Source of the DNA: Yersinia intermedia
GTDB lineage: Bacteria > Pseudomonadota > Gammaproteobacteria > Enterobacterales > Enterobacteriaceae
Assembly (NCBI RefSeq): GCF_900635455.1
Contig: NZ_LR134116.1
Span: forward strand, 2,294,001 to 2,358,000
Direction: 5' to 3'
Length of the DNA stretch: 64,000 bases
Shown here: positions 16,631-25,207 of the stretch, piece after piece
How the letters are laid out: every line of letters begins with the position of its first letter
Numbering within the stretch: the stretch's first letter is position 1
Program-made: the position numbers and the translations under genes
Notes under the pieces: generated by a model
Told to the model about the DNA's origin: nothing
Databases searched by the model: none
The model's input: only the letters and a program-made list of their open reading frames with translations

Positions 16631-18298
16631 TTACTCCCCTCCAATCATATCGATATTTGCCGCGCCCGGTGGCACCATGGGATACACTTTTTCATCCACA
16701 TCAATCAGTGCGTGAATCAATACTGGGCCTGGTTGGTTTAAGGCTTTATGCAAGGCCGCATAAGGGTCGCTGGCCGTGTTCAGATCACATGTGGAGAAAC
16801 CAAATCCTTCCGCGATATGAATGAAGTTCGTGCGATAGGGGTAGTCGGCGGCAAAAATACGTTTACCAAAGAACAGTTCCTGCTGCTGATGGACTAAACC
16901 TAATGATTGGTTATTCATCAAAATAATCTTAACGTTCAGTTGTTCTTCAGCTGCCGTCGCCATTTCCTGAATATTCATCATCAGGCTGCCATCGCCAGAA
17001 AAGCACACTACTTTTGCCTCTGGCTTCGCCAGTGCGGCCCCAATGGCTGCGGGCAGGCCAAATCCCATGGTGCCCAGCCCGCCAGATGTTAGCCACTGTC
17101 GCGGGCGATGCAATGGATAAGCCTGCGCAACCCACATCTGGTGTTGGCCCACATCAGTGGTAATGATGGTGTCATCATCCAGTGCTTCGGCCGCGGCGCG
17201 AATCAAACCATAGTGGCATAGCGGGTTGGTGCTATTGGGTTGATTGAACGGAAACTCACGCTGCATATCACTGACAGTTGAGCGCCATTCGCTGCGTGAA
17301 CGTGTTTCAACTAAAGGCAACAGGTGGGTTAATACCTGCTTAATATCGGCATTCATCGCCAAGTGTGGGCGGCGAATTTTGCCTAATTCAGCAGGGTCAA
17401 TATCGATATGAATGATGCTGGCGTCAGGGCAGAATTGTTCTGCTTTTCCGATAGCACGATCATCAAATCTCGCCCCAAGTACGATCAATAAGTCGGCTTG
17501 TTGCATGATCAGATTGGTTGAGCGTGCCGCATGCATTCCCAACATCCCTAAGGACAATGGATGGTCAACGGGCATGGCACCCAGTGCCATTAATGTCATG
17601 GTGGTTGGCAGACCTGTCTGTTCAGCCAGTTGTATTGCCTGCTGATGCGCCTGTGAACTGATGATGCCGCCACCCAGGTAGAGTACTGGCCGTACCGCAC
17701 TGTTGATCATTTGTGCTGCTTGCGCGATAGCCTGTGGGTCTATTGGGCAAGGTTCATCGGCAACGCCCGGTAGTGGCAAGCTCTCAAGCTCAATCTCTGC
17801 TGTTTGTACATCTTTAGGAATATCAATCCATACCGGCCCAGGCCGGCCAGACTGGGCAATGCGAAAGGCCGCAGGGATCACCCGAGGCAATTCGCTGATA
17901 TCACGAACCAAATAATTATGTTTGGTGATAGGAATCGACATGCCATAGGTATCAACCTCTTGAAAAGCATCGGTGCCAATCATTGAGGAGGAAACCTGAC
18001 CTGTAATACAAACCAGTGGAATTGAGTCAAGTTTGGCATCGGCAATTGCCGTGACCAGGTTGGTTGCCCCTGGGCCGCTGGACGCTAAGCAGACTGCGGT
18101 TTGGCCTGTGGCACGGGCCATGCCTTGGGCCATAAAGCCAGCACCTTGCTCGTGTCGCGCCAGTACATGGCGAATAATGTCACTTTGCCCCAGAGCATCA
18201 TACAGCGGTAACGCTGCGCCACCGGGAATGCCTGCGATCGTGGTAATGCCTTGCTGCTCCAGCAAACGAACTATTAATTGGGCGCCTGTATAACGCAT
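16631..18298 (-). CDS. ilvB: Acetolactate synthase I large (catalytic) subunit
   Basis: Thiamine-diphosphate enzyme for the first common step of valine, leucine and isoleucine synthesis. It condenses pyruvate with pyruvate or 2-oxobutyrate. The 555 residues show the pyrimidine-binding domain with the catalytic Glu in [12 protein letters not shown] near residue 50, the central FAD domain ([10 protein letters not shown]), and the ThDP motif [11 protein letters not shown]...NN near residue 440. A longer start five codons upstream exists, but AAGGAT eight bases before the ATG at 18298 supports the shorter form. The operon is preceded by the ivbL leader and attenuator and by a CRP site. Confidence 0.95.
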   Translation of the reverse strand: MRYTGAQLIVRLLEQQGITTIAGIPGGAALPLYDALGQSDIIRHVLARHEQGAGFMAQGMARATGQTAVCLASSGPGATNLVTAIADAKLDSIPLVCITGQVSSSMIGTDAFQEVDTYGMSIPITKHNYLVRDISELPRVIPAAFRIAQSGRPGPVWIDIPKDVQTAEIELESLPLPGVADEPCPIDPQAIAQAAQMINSAVRPVLYLGGGIISSQAHQQAIQLAEQTGLPTTMTLMALGAMPVDHPLSLGMLGMHAARSTNLIMQQADLLIVLGARFDDRAIGKAEQFCPDASIIHIDIDPAELGKIRRPHLAMNADIKQVLTHLLPLVETRSRSEWRSTVSDMQREFPFNQPNSTNPLCHYGLIRAAAEALDDDTIITTDVGQHQMWVAQAYPLHRPRQWLTSGGLGTMGFGLPAAIGAALAKPEAKVVCFSGDGSLMMNIQEMATAAEEQLNVKIILMNNQSLGLVHQQQELFFGKRIFAADYPYRTNFIHIAEGFGFSTCDLNTASDPYAALHKALNQPGPVLIHALIDVDEKVYPMVPPGAANIDMIGGE

Positions 18299-18339
18299 GG
18301 TTATATCCTTCATCAGGGCCGGCGGTAACAGAGTGGGGC

Positions 18340-18377
18340 AAAAAAGAAACCCCGCTCGGCTGGCGCCGGCGGGGTTT
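18340..18377 (-). terminator. Attenuator terminator of the ilvBN operon
   Basis: On the minus strand AAACCCCGC and GCGGGGTTT form a 9-bp GC-rich stem, followed directly by CTTTTTT. It lies between the ivbL leader peptide and ilvB, exactly where the ilvB attenuator is found in E. coli. When valyl- or leucyl-tRNA is scarce, ribosome stalling in ivbL should prevent its formation. Confidence 0.9.
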
Positions 18378-18403
18378 GGGAATCTTTTTGGATTCGGTAC
18401 CCG

Positions 18404-18520
18404 TTACGGCGCGCTGCCGACCACCACCACCACTAGCACGCGAACGACTACGACTGCGTTAACATACGCAGTATTTTGTAGACTGAAAGTGGCAGTGGAA
18501 TAGTTCACGAGGTATCTCAT
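18404..18520 (-). CDS. ivbL: ilvBN operon leader peptide
   Basis: A short peptide whose C-terminal half reads NAVVVVRVLVVVVVGSAP and then stops. It has ten valine codons and one leucine codon in that stretch. It closely mirrors E. coli IvbL (same valine runs and a similar G-x-A-P ending). Valine and leucine codons act as the sensor for transcription attenuation. The start is not certain: an ATG at 18520 gives 38 residues and a GTG at 18508 gives 34; both have weak ribosome sites. It is followed by the attenuator hairpin and then ilvB. Confidence 0.9.
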   Translation of the reverse strand: MRYLVNYSTATFSLQNTAYVNAVVVVRVLVVVVVGSAP

Positions 18521-18599
18521 CAATAAGTGTAATAAGCCTTAAAAGATAAACACGATTTGCCAAAAGGCACAAGATAACAGAATGATAAGAATGCAAAAA

Positions 18600-18615
18600 T
18601 CTGAGATTGATCACA
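18600..18615 (-). promoter_or_regulatory. CRP site of the ilvBN promoter
   Basis: On the minus strand TGTGATCAATCTCAGA matches TGTGA-N6-TCACA at nine of ten positions. It lies about 80 bases before the leader peptide start. E. coli ilvBN is activated by cAMP-CRP, so the same control is likely. Confidence 0.6.
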
Positions 18616-18654
18616 GTGCTATTGGCATGCAGATGAGCTGTAACCAAATCTTTT

Positions 18655-18812
18655 CTTGTTTAAAATTTTGAAAAATAAGGTAATTGTTAAAATTGTAGGT
18701 GGCATTTTAGCAAGGTAAGGTTTTTATCATATCGCCTGGGTTGCCAGCACGCAGAATACCAATCAACACAAGCTAATCTGCTCTTGTTGATACCTTGTTT
18801 AAAATTTAAACA
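18655..18812. repeat. Direct 14-bp repeat and palindrome in the ilvB-DUF1460 gap
   Basis: CTTGTTTAAAATTT occurs exactly twice, at 18655-18668 and 18794-18807. The second copy is part of an odd palindrome TGTTTAAAATTTAAACA (18796-18812) with perfect 8-bp arms. The 350-base gap (18521-18873) carries divergent promoters for ivbL-ilvBN and the DUF1460 gene. The repeats could be binding sites for a regulator of the latter; the factor is unknown. Confidence 0.4.
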
Positions 18813-18873
18813 TTAAAGTAACAAATCTTGGGTGTGTATGGAATAGCCGCTTGATAAGGCATAGAAGGGACTT

Positions 18874-19701
18874 ATGCATAAATCGTTATCTTTAGTTCTC
18901 ATTGCAGTTATCGCGGGATGTGGTGCGAAACAAACCCCTTATGAAACGGTTAGTATCGATAATTACACCGCAAATCGTATTACCCGTATTATAGAAAGTA
19001 AGGTAGAAACAGGATCTTATAATAATGTGAATGATGCTATTGCGAATATATCTGCTGAGTTTTTAGGTACACCTTATGAGGCAAATGTACTCATTGGTTC
19101 GCCAACGCAACCAGAACAGCTAGTGATCGATTTCCGTGGATTGGACTGTTTCACCTACCTGGATTATGTTGAAGCCTTGCGAAAATCAGGAAACAAGGCG
19201 GAGTTTGTGCAGCAAGTTATCAGAACAAGATATGCTGATGCGGATGTCAGCTACCTGCACCGAAAACATTTTTTTACTGACTGGTCACAGCGAACCCCTT
19301 TAAACGCACAAGATGTTACTGCACAAATAAGTACTCATGCCCGCACTGTTCTCAAGAATCTGAACCAGAAAAAAGAGGGGGGCGAGTTTATCCCCGAGTT
19401 GAGTGTTATTGAACGTAATGTTGTTTATATTCCGGCAGAGTTTATTGATGCTACGGTGGTGGCAGGGTTAAAAAATGGCGATTATATCGGTATTTATACC
19501 CCAATTTCAGGTTTAGATGTCACTCATACTGGGATATTTATCCGAACCGTGAAAGGCGCGATGTTCCGTAATGCATCATCAATGAGAGGGAATAATAAAG
19601 TCGTTGACTCACCTTTTTTGGAATATGTGAAGAAAACCCCCGGCATTGTGGTACTTAGGGCATTACCTGTCAGTGATAGTGATTCAAAATCAATGGGTTG
19701 A
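18874..19701 (+). CDS. DUF1460 lipoprotein, probable cell-wall amidase
   Basis: A 275-residue protein with a lipoprotein signal (MHKSLSLVLIAVIAGCG; lipobox IAGC, lipidated Cys near residue 16). The DUF1460 domain covers the rest. Members have an NlpC/P60-like fold and act as N-acetylmuramoyl-L-alanine amidase-type or gamma-glutamyl hydrolases on peptidoglycan fragments. The conserved Cys lies in RGLDCFTYLDYVEAL near residue 91 and the His in DVTHTGIFI near residue 217, consistent with a Cys-His catalytic pair. It is expected in the outer or inner membrane facing the periplasm. It stands alone, convergent with srfC. Confidence 0.82.
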   Translation: MHKSLSLVLIAVIAGCGAKQTPYETVSIDNYTANRITRIIESKVETGSYNNVNDAIANISAEFLGTPYEANVLIGSPTQPEQLVIDFRGLDCFTYLDYVEALRKSGNKAEFVQQVIRTRYADADVSYLHRKHFFTDWSQRTPLNAQDVTAQISTHARTVLKNLNQKKEGGEFIPELSVIERNVVYIPAEFIDATVVAGLKNGDYIGIYTPISGLDVTHTGIFIRTVKGAMFRNASSMRGNNKVVDSPFLEYVKKTPGIVVLRALPVSDSDSKSMG

Positions 19702-19714
19702 ATTTAATATGGCG

Positions 19715-19755
19715 GTGGTTGCTATTCCGCTGATTTAAAGGGGAATAGCAGCCAC
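19715..19755. terminator. Hairpin between convergent DUF1460 and srfC genes
   Basis: GTGG plus TGCTATTCC pair with GGAATAGCA plus CCAC (13 pairs, one mismatch) around a 13-base loop. Probably a bidirectional terminator, though the U-tract is poor. Confidence 0.5.
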
Positions 19756-19768
19756 TGATATTGATGGT

Positions 19769-22216
19769 TTACGGCCGGAATTGCGGGTTAATCAGCGAAA
19801 ATATTGCCGCTAACTGTTCACGATGCTGCAAGTTTATTTCACTGCCGGCAGAATAGCCCTCGTTGTGAATAATCATTTCACCTAAGCCAACTAACCAATC
19901 ATAAATATAAAATGCTGTATTATTGGTCGGGGTCAGTGCCAATTTAGTTAATCGCTGCGATGCCCCCAACGGCGAAGCTGATGTAGGGGGTTGGGCAAAA
20001 ATTTTATATCCCCGATTAATTCGGCTATCAGGGCGCTGACTTTCCTCGATTTGTAAGAAACCGAGCCAGGCAACGAAATCGCCCAATACGGTCAACGCGC
20101 GCGATACCTGACGATCGGCTTTTGTTTCACGGTGCAGGCCAACTTGCTCACTGTCTGCCAGTATTGTGACTAACTGCCCAGCAATATCCAGCCGGATGCT
20201 AGCGGTAATAAGCTCTGCGACCAACAACTCAATAGTCGGTTTGGTGATACCGAGCAATTCAATCAATGGGCCGTTATCTGGCAGAAGTCGCAGGTGATTT
20301 ATCCAGTAACGCTGCACACTAGCGGCATAGGCTGTCTCATAATCATGGCTTGCCGCAGGCATTGCTGTGGCTTGAAATACTGGTGAGGCGGGTTGATCAC
20401 TGAATAAGTCGATATCGATACCAATACTGAAAGGCTCGTTATTGGTTGCGGGAGTGATCAATTCAGTTGCACGATTTTGCTGCTGTAGATACAAGCAGCG
20501 TAACTCATCACGGGAGGGGAGCAATCGCTCTAGTAACTCGCCGTGTAAACCGGTTCGGGTTTGTAGGGCTTTGAGCAAGGTTTCAGCAATCCGCTGTTTC
20601 TGCGGTAATTCTCCGTTTGCTGGCTGATACCAACCGGCAAGCAGATTATCGGTCAATTCTCGTTGTAACTCATGAAGTTGTTCGGTTATCCGCTCTGTTT
20701 TGATATCACGACAAATCTCCTGGCTCAGATAAGTGACCATCCGTTCAACGCCACGTTTATCCAATGCCAGCATGGAACCCCAGCTATCACCTGGATTACC
20801 CACATAGCGTTGCACTGCTTCGTCGTGATTTTTCGCACCAATCAACTGAGGTGTTGAGACGACGCGTTGATCAAAGGGTGTTAATGCCCAGATTAACCCC
20901 GGATTCCGCCGGGAACGGATCTGCGCATTTTCGCCCTGTGTTTGTTTAACCCAATAATCCAGTGCCTTACCAACAGTTTTGACCTCTGAACGTTTACCTG
21001 CCGCATTGCAGACTAACAGCAGGTTTATCTGCTGTTTATCCGTGTAGCGGTCAAGTAAATAGGCATTTTTAGCTTGAGATAGCAAAATGGCCTGCGGATA
21101 TGGGGGGTGTTCAAGGCATTCTGGCGTGTCGAATGGCTCATTAAAATCAGGAAAATCCAGTAAATCGATGGATTCAAATGCAGTTTTACGCGCAGAAGTG
21201 GTCAATGGGATATGTAACTCAACCGCCAAGAATGTTAACTCGGCAAGTGACAACGTCACTGAATCACCCGCATTATCATCTACTAATGGCATAACTTGAA
21301 TGTGACTATCTGCGGGCGTGTTCAGAGAATTGAGTGTTGCAACATTCATAATGCCATTGGCGGGCAGCAGAGTATCGTCCACTAATACGCTCAGTGGTGA
21401 CAGCACCTGAGTCGCGCCGCCCACATGTTGCAAGGTATAGGCGAAATGGCGGTAAGCATCGGTCAACGGGCGTAACTCTGCCCACAGCAATGAGAATAAG
21501 ATGGCGCGATCTTCGATGCTCAGGTAGGGGGCCAGTTCAATAGCCACTGGCCAGAAATGGGTTTCCAGCTTTCTTTGGCGCGGTGCATCATGACGAGCCA
21601 GATAATCCCAAAGCCCAATAACATCATCACTGTTGATACCTGCGATGGCGAGCGGTTGTTTGCGCATCACAAGCTGTTGTAGGTGATCAGTAATATGCTG
21701 TTCATCCAGTGAGTGTTCACGCGTGTCCTGGCGGTGGGTATCCTGATGATTATCCAGCAGGAAAGCACCCGCAACTATTTTAGCAATATCCACTTCACTG
21801 AGCAGAGAAAGCTGCACCGGATGGTTTTCATGATTGGTAACTGCTTGATGACTAAAGCGTGTTACCAGCCCGCTGGCCTGATAGCCCGGCTTTATTTGCT
21901 GCCAAAAATCGAGGGTTTTCCCTCCTAGCGTGGTTTCCAAACGGCCATTTTCATTAGCCGCCAGCGCTGATATCAGATGCTGTTTCCCGGCAGATGACTG
22001 CCCAAAAAAACCGATGCTAATGCCCGTTAGGGCCGTTTCCGCTAATTGACGCGCTTTATTGCGATTGCGCCGTAGTTTGATAGCCAGAAGGTCGGCCTCA
22101 ATATCCAATCGAATGGCGTGTTGGCGCACATTGCTAATCCAATCAATTGTTTGATCAATGCCTTGCGTGACTTGCTGAAGCTGGCGGTTAAGCGGTTGGG
22201 TGATTAATGATTTCAT
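19769..22216 (-). CDS. srfC: SrfC, P-loop protein of the srfABC operon
   Basis: An 815-residue protein of the SrfC family (annotated in Salmonella as an SsrB-regulated putative virulence factor). Near residues 68-77 it has a P-loop-like GFFGQSSAGKQ after a helical N-terminus, and long helical regions follow, as in dynamin-like or GTPase-related proteins. The usual Ser/Thr after the P-loop lysine is a glutamine here, so nucleotide hydrolysis may be impaired; see findings. Its ATG overlaps the srfB stop codon (ATGA), so the genes are translationally coupled. It is the last gene of srfA-srfB-srfC. No signal peptide is visible, so it is probably cytoplasmic. Confidence 0.85.
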   Translation of the reverse strand: MKSLITQPLNRQLQQVTQGIDQTIDWISNVRQHAIRLDIEADLLAIKLRRNRNKARQLAETALTGISIGFFGQSSAGKQHLISALAANENGRLETTLGGKTLDFWQQIKPGYQASGLVTRFSHQAVTNHENHPVQLSLLSEVDIAKIVAGAFLLDNHQDTHRQDTREHSLDEQHITDHLQQLVMRKQPLAIAGINSDDVIGLWDYLARHDAPRQRKLETHFWPVAIELAPYLSIEDRAILFSLLWAELRPLTDAYRHFAYTLQHVGGATQVLSPLSVLVDDTLLPANGIMNVATLNSLNTPADSHIQVMPLVDDNAGDSVTLSLAELTFLAVELHIPLTTSARKTAFESIDLLDFPDFNEPFDTPECLEHPPYPQAILLSQAKNAYLLDRYTDKQQINLLLVCNAAGKRSEVKTVGKALDYWVKQTQGENAQIRSRRNPGLIWALTPFDQRVVSTPQLIGAKNHDEAVQRYVGNPGDSWGSMLALDKRGVERMVTYLSQEICRDIKTERITEQLHELQRELTDNLLAGWYQPANGELPQKQRIAETLLKALQTRTGLHGELLERLLPSRDELRCLYLQQQNRATELITPATNNEPFSIGIDIDLFSDQPASPVFQATAMPAASHDYETAYAASVQRYWINHLRLLPDNGPLIELLGITKPTIELLVAELITASIRLDIAGQLVTILADSEQVGLHRETKADRQVSRALTVLGDFVAWLGFLQIEESQRPDSRINRGYKIFAQPPTSASPLGASQRLTKLALTPTNNTAFYIYDWLVGLGEMIIHNEGYSAGSEINLQHREQLAAIFSLINPQFRP

Positions 22217-25203
22217 TTTCTAAATACACTCCCACTATCAATCCAATAATGGGTTGATCCTGAGCCATTGCTGGCTAATGTGTTCAGCTTGAGGCGTAAG
22301 TGATGGGATGGCACACGGCTACCATCTTGCAACACGGCATCTGCTATCTCAAACCGTTCCTGACCATCGTCATTCTGCTTGTCACCTTTTGCTAATTTCA
22401 GTCTGACATGCAATACGCTGTCACCCGCGACTTTGCGTGCCAGTTCCTGATCCACAATGGATAAGGTATAAAGCGGCGAGGCAGGCCAACGGTCATTATC
22501 GAGCTGACGAAAGCCAAGACATAACGACCCTCTAACCTGAAAATGAGTATCGGATGGTAAAGCAAAATTGCTGCTATCTAAGTCGATGTCGCGATAGTAG
22601 ACATTCTCATCAGTCAGGGCATCGCTACTGTCTAACATTCCGAGATAGCGAATGGTCGAATAAGGTTGGAAATCACCCGCTTTAAAGTAAAAACCGGCCA
22701 GCCGTAAGTCGAGAGCCAGCAAACACAGCATCGCACCCACTGCGGCAGTTGATTTGGGGTTATCAATGCGACCATGCTTGTTAAAGGGATACCAATCGCT
22801 GGTGTGATATCCATCCAGCGAGAGAATACGATTGTTAGGCAGAGGTTGCAGATGGCGAAATAGCGCTTGAATCCCAGGGAAGCGCGAAGGGCGCCCCGTC
22901 AATAACAGCACGTCACAAGAATAGAGTGAAACCACTTCCGACAGTGAGCGCAGATTTTGCGTAATACTCATCCGGTTAGATAAAAACTCACCGTGCAATT
23001 TGCTCAGCTTTAAAACCAACGGGACATGCAAAATATCAAATGATTCGGCATCCGCTGGCAGTTCACGCTGGACTTCACTGTTAATGTAATCAAGAATTTT
23101 CTGGGTCGGTAGTTGGGGTAATAACTCACCGAAACTGGCTTCTATCTCAGCACTGGCATCTAGGGGATCAAAGTTTTCGTAGGCTTCCAAAATAGCGCGG
23201 CCAGCGGGCATAAATATCTGTAATGTAGCTTGCTGGCGTAGGGCTGACTGCCCATCCATGCGGCCATCATTACCGAATAATTTATCCATCAAGACATCAG
23301 TATTGGTAACACCCGCTTTTTTAAGGCGAGCCTGAAGGGCAGGTAAAAGATAGAGCTGAATAACATCCAGCAAAATATCATCACCAGCCACTTTAAACCC
23401 TTCACGGAATAACAGGCGTGGACTGATTTTGACATTATTGCCAATACCGTCATCAAGCCAATATTGCGTAATTGCCAGGTCGGTAGTGCCACCGCCAATA
23501 TCGATAGAGGCGATACGTAAGGTTTTCCCTGCAACTTCGCCCGCTTCAGGCTGTTTATCGGGCCGCGCCATACTGGCAAAGAAAGCTGCGGTACGGCCAC
23601 CAAAGTTAACTTGCGTCTCGTTATACAGATAAACCATCTGACCGCAGGTCGCTTCATCCCACTCCATCTGTACTTCTGGTACGGGTACCTGGCTTTTGGC
23701 CCGGTCTTGCGCAGACACAAAGTTATCATCAGCCGGATGCCAACCCATGGATTTCCAAACTAAGGCAATGGCTTCATTCATCCGGCGGCGGAATATCTCG
23801 CGCTCCGGTTTTGGCATGGCGGAAGGCAGCGTTAGGATAATGGCGCGTAATTGCCGTGGGGCATTGGCATGGGTCATTTTCAAACGTTGTGCCGCGCTGT
23901 TGATTTGCATCAGCGCTTGCGCCAATAGCTCCGACAACATAAATGTCATCAATGAACTGCGGCTATAATGTGGTGAAAATACCGGGAGCCGTTCATCTAC
24001 TGGCACCGTATAGAGCGGTTGACCGTCATCATTGACCAGATTGGTCAACGGCAACGCAGTAGCCAGCGGTTCATGTGCCAGTGTGGTTTGTGTTTCATTG
24101 AAGCGCCAGCCCGCAGCATAGGTCTCTTCATCCCACAGATAGCGGCGTGGGCTGGAAATGCCAGTAGAGCCTTCGGTGCCCAAACGGTGTAATGCCATGC
24201 GACTGGCTTCACGCCCAACGCGGATAACTGCGGGCCAGATAAAGGCATCATCACGGCCACTTTCTACCGAAAAGTTCTGTTTACCAAATTTAACTGGTGC
24301 AAATTCAATCCGGCTTTCAAACAGTTCGTTATACAGATAGTGAGGCTCGCTCAAATCACGAATTTGTAATTCGTACGTCTGTTTCAGACCATTACTTTCA
24401 TCAGCATGATCTTCTACTAAGATACCGCAGGTATGTGAGTTGCCTACATCGAGGATCAAATCAACATTAACGGTAGGTTCTTGTAGGGTGCTGGTATTGA
24501 TTTTGATTTCTGGCACCCCAATTTGGCTGCCAAGTAATTCCAGTAAATTAAGATAGTGCGCCTGATATTCGAATTCGCGCAGCGACACACTGATATGCCT
24601 TTCGGTGCGTTCTTCCTGCTCTGATGCTTGTTGGACAAAAACCTCCCGCAACCAACCATCAACCCAGGTTAAATCAAGGAATTCTGCCAATTCTTCATTA
24701 TGGTAGGCCAGTGCGAAACTTAATCCGGTTTTGACATCATTTTCATTAGGTGCCAAATATTCATTAGCATGGCCTTCAGGATAGACTTTGGTATCAAATG
24801 CCATGGTGACACGTAAGGTATTGCCATCTTGATCTGGCGTATCTAACACTAAAATCTGCACTCTGGCCCAGTTATCAGGCCCATTAACAAAGGTGCGTGG
24901 CGGATTAAAACGCAAGAAGGGCAGTGGCAACCAAATTTTGTTCAGCAGTTTCAGCGATTGTTCCAATGGGATGCTAAATTCAGGTTTAACAATCTCTGGG
25001 GCTGAGCCGGGTACCATTAGCGAATATTTACCATTATGTGGATGGTAATTCAGGCGTAGTAGTGGGCCATTAGCACTTTTGCGAACAAATTTATTTGGCA
25101 GCTCGGTATCGAATTGTGGCTTTAAAGCGAAGTCCAGAAACTGGATGCCACTGTCCTGAATAAGCGTAATTTTCTGTTTTAAATCCGTGATCGTTGCCAG
25201 CAT
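22213..25203 (-). CDS. srfB: SrfB, actin/Hsp70-fold ATPase of the srfABC operon
   Basis: A 996-residue protein of the SrfB family. Residues about 250-265 (LILDVGNSHTCGILVED) and about 565-580 (IASIDIGGGTTDLAITQ) are the phosphate-1 and phosphate-2 motifs of the actin/Hsp70/hexokinase ATPase fold, separated by a large family-specific insert. The C-terminal third contains GRPSRFPGIQALF, reminiscent of the adenosine motif region. No signal peptide is present. I prefer the ATG at 25203, four bases after the srfA stop; a GTG at 25221 overlapping srfA is the alternative. Function is unproven. It is co-transcribed with srfA and srfC. Confidence 0.87.
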   Translation of the reverse strand: MLATITDLKQKITLIQDSGIQFLDFALKPQFDTELPNKFVRKSANGPLLRLNYHPHNGKYSLMVPGSAPEIVKPEFSIPLEQSLKLLNKIWLPLPFLRFNPPRTFVNGPDNWARVQILVLDTPDQDGNTLRVTMAFDTKVYPEGHANEYLAPNENDVKTGLSFALAYHNEELAEFLDLTWVDGWLREVFVQQASEQEERTERHISVSLREFEYQAHYLNLLELLGSQIGVPEIKINTSTLQEPTVNVDLILDVGNSHTCGILVEDHADESNGLKQTYELQIRDLSEPHYLYNELFESRIEFAPVKFGKQNFSVESGRDDAFIWPAVIRVGREASRMALHRLGTEGSTGISSPRRYLWDEETYAAGWRFNETQTTLAHEPLATALPLTNLVNDDGQPLYTVPVDERLPVFSPHYSRSSLMTFMLSELLAQALMQINSAAQRLKMTHANAPRQLRAIILTLPSAMPKPEREIFRRRMNEAIALVWKSMGWHPADDNFVSAQDRAKSQVPVPEVQMEWDEATCGQMVYLYNETQVNFGGRTAAFFASMARPDKQPEAGEVAGKTLRIASIDIGGGTTDLAITQYWLDDGIGNNVKISPRLLFREGFKVAGDDILLDVIQLYLLPALQARLKKAGVTNTDVLMDKLFGNDGRMDGQSALRQQATLQIFMPAGRAILEAYENFDPLDASAEIEASFGELLPQLPTQKILDYINSEVQRELPADAESFDILHVPLVLKLSKLHGEFLSNRMSITQNLRSLSEVVSLYSCDVLLLTGRPSRFPGIQALFRHLQPLPNNRILSLDGYHTSDWYPFNKHGRIDNPKSTAAVGAMLCLLALDLRLAGFYFKAGDFQPYSTIRYLGMLDSSDALTDENVYYRDIDLDSSNFALPSDTHFQVRGSLCLGFRQLDNDRWPASPLYTLSIVDQELARKVAGDSVLHVRLKLAKGDKQNDDGQERFEIADAVLQDGSRVPSHHLRLKLNTLASNGSGSTHYWIDSGSVFRK

Positions 25204-25207
25204 AATA

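Noticed and set aside
23289..23729. 146-residue frame inside srfB on the same strand
   Set aside because: It lies wholly within the long srfB frame, which shows clear family motifs; the alternative frame has none.
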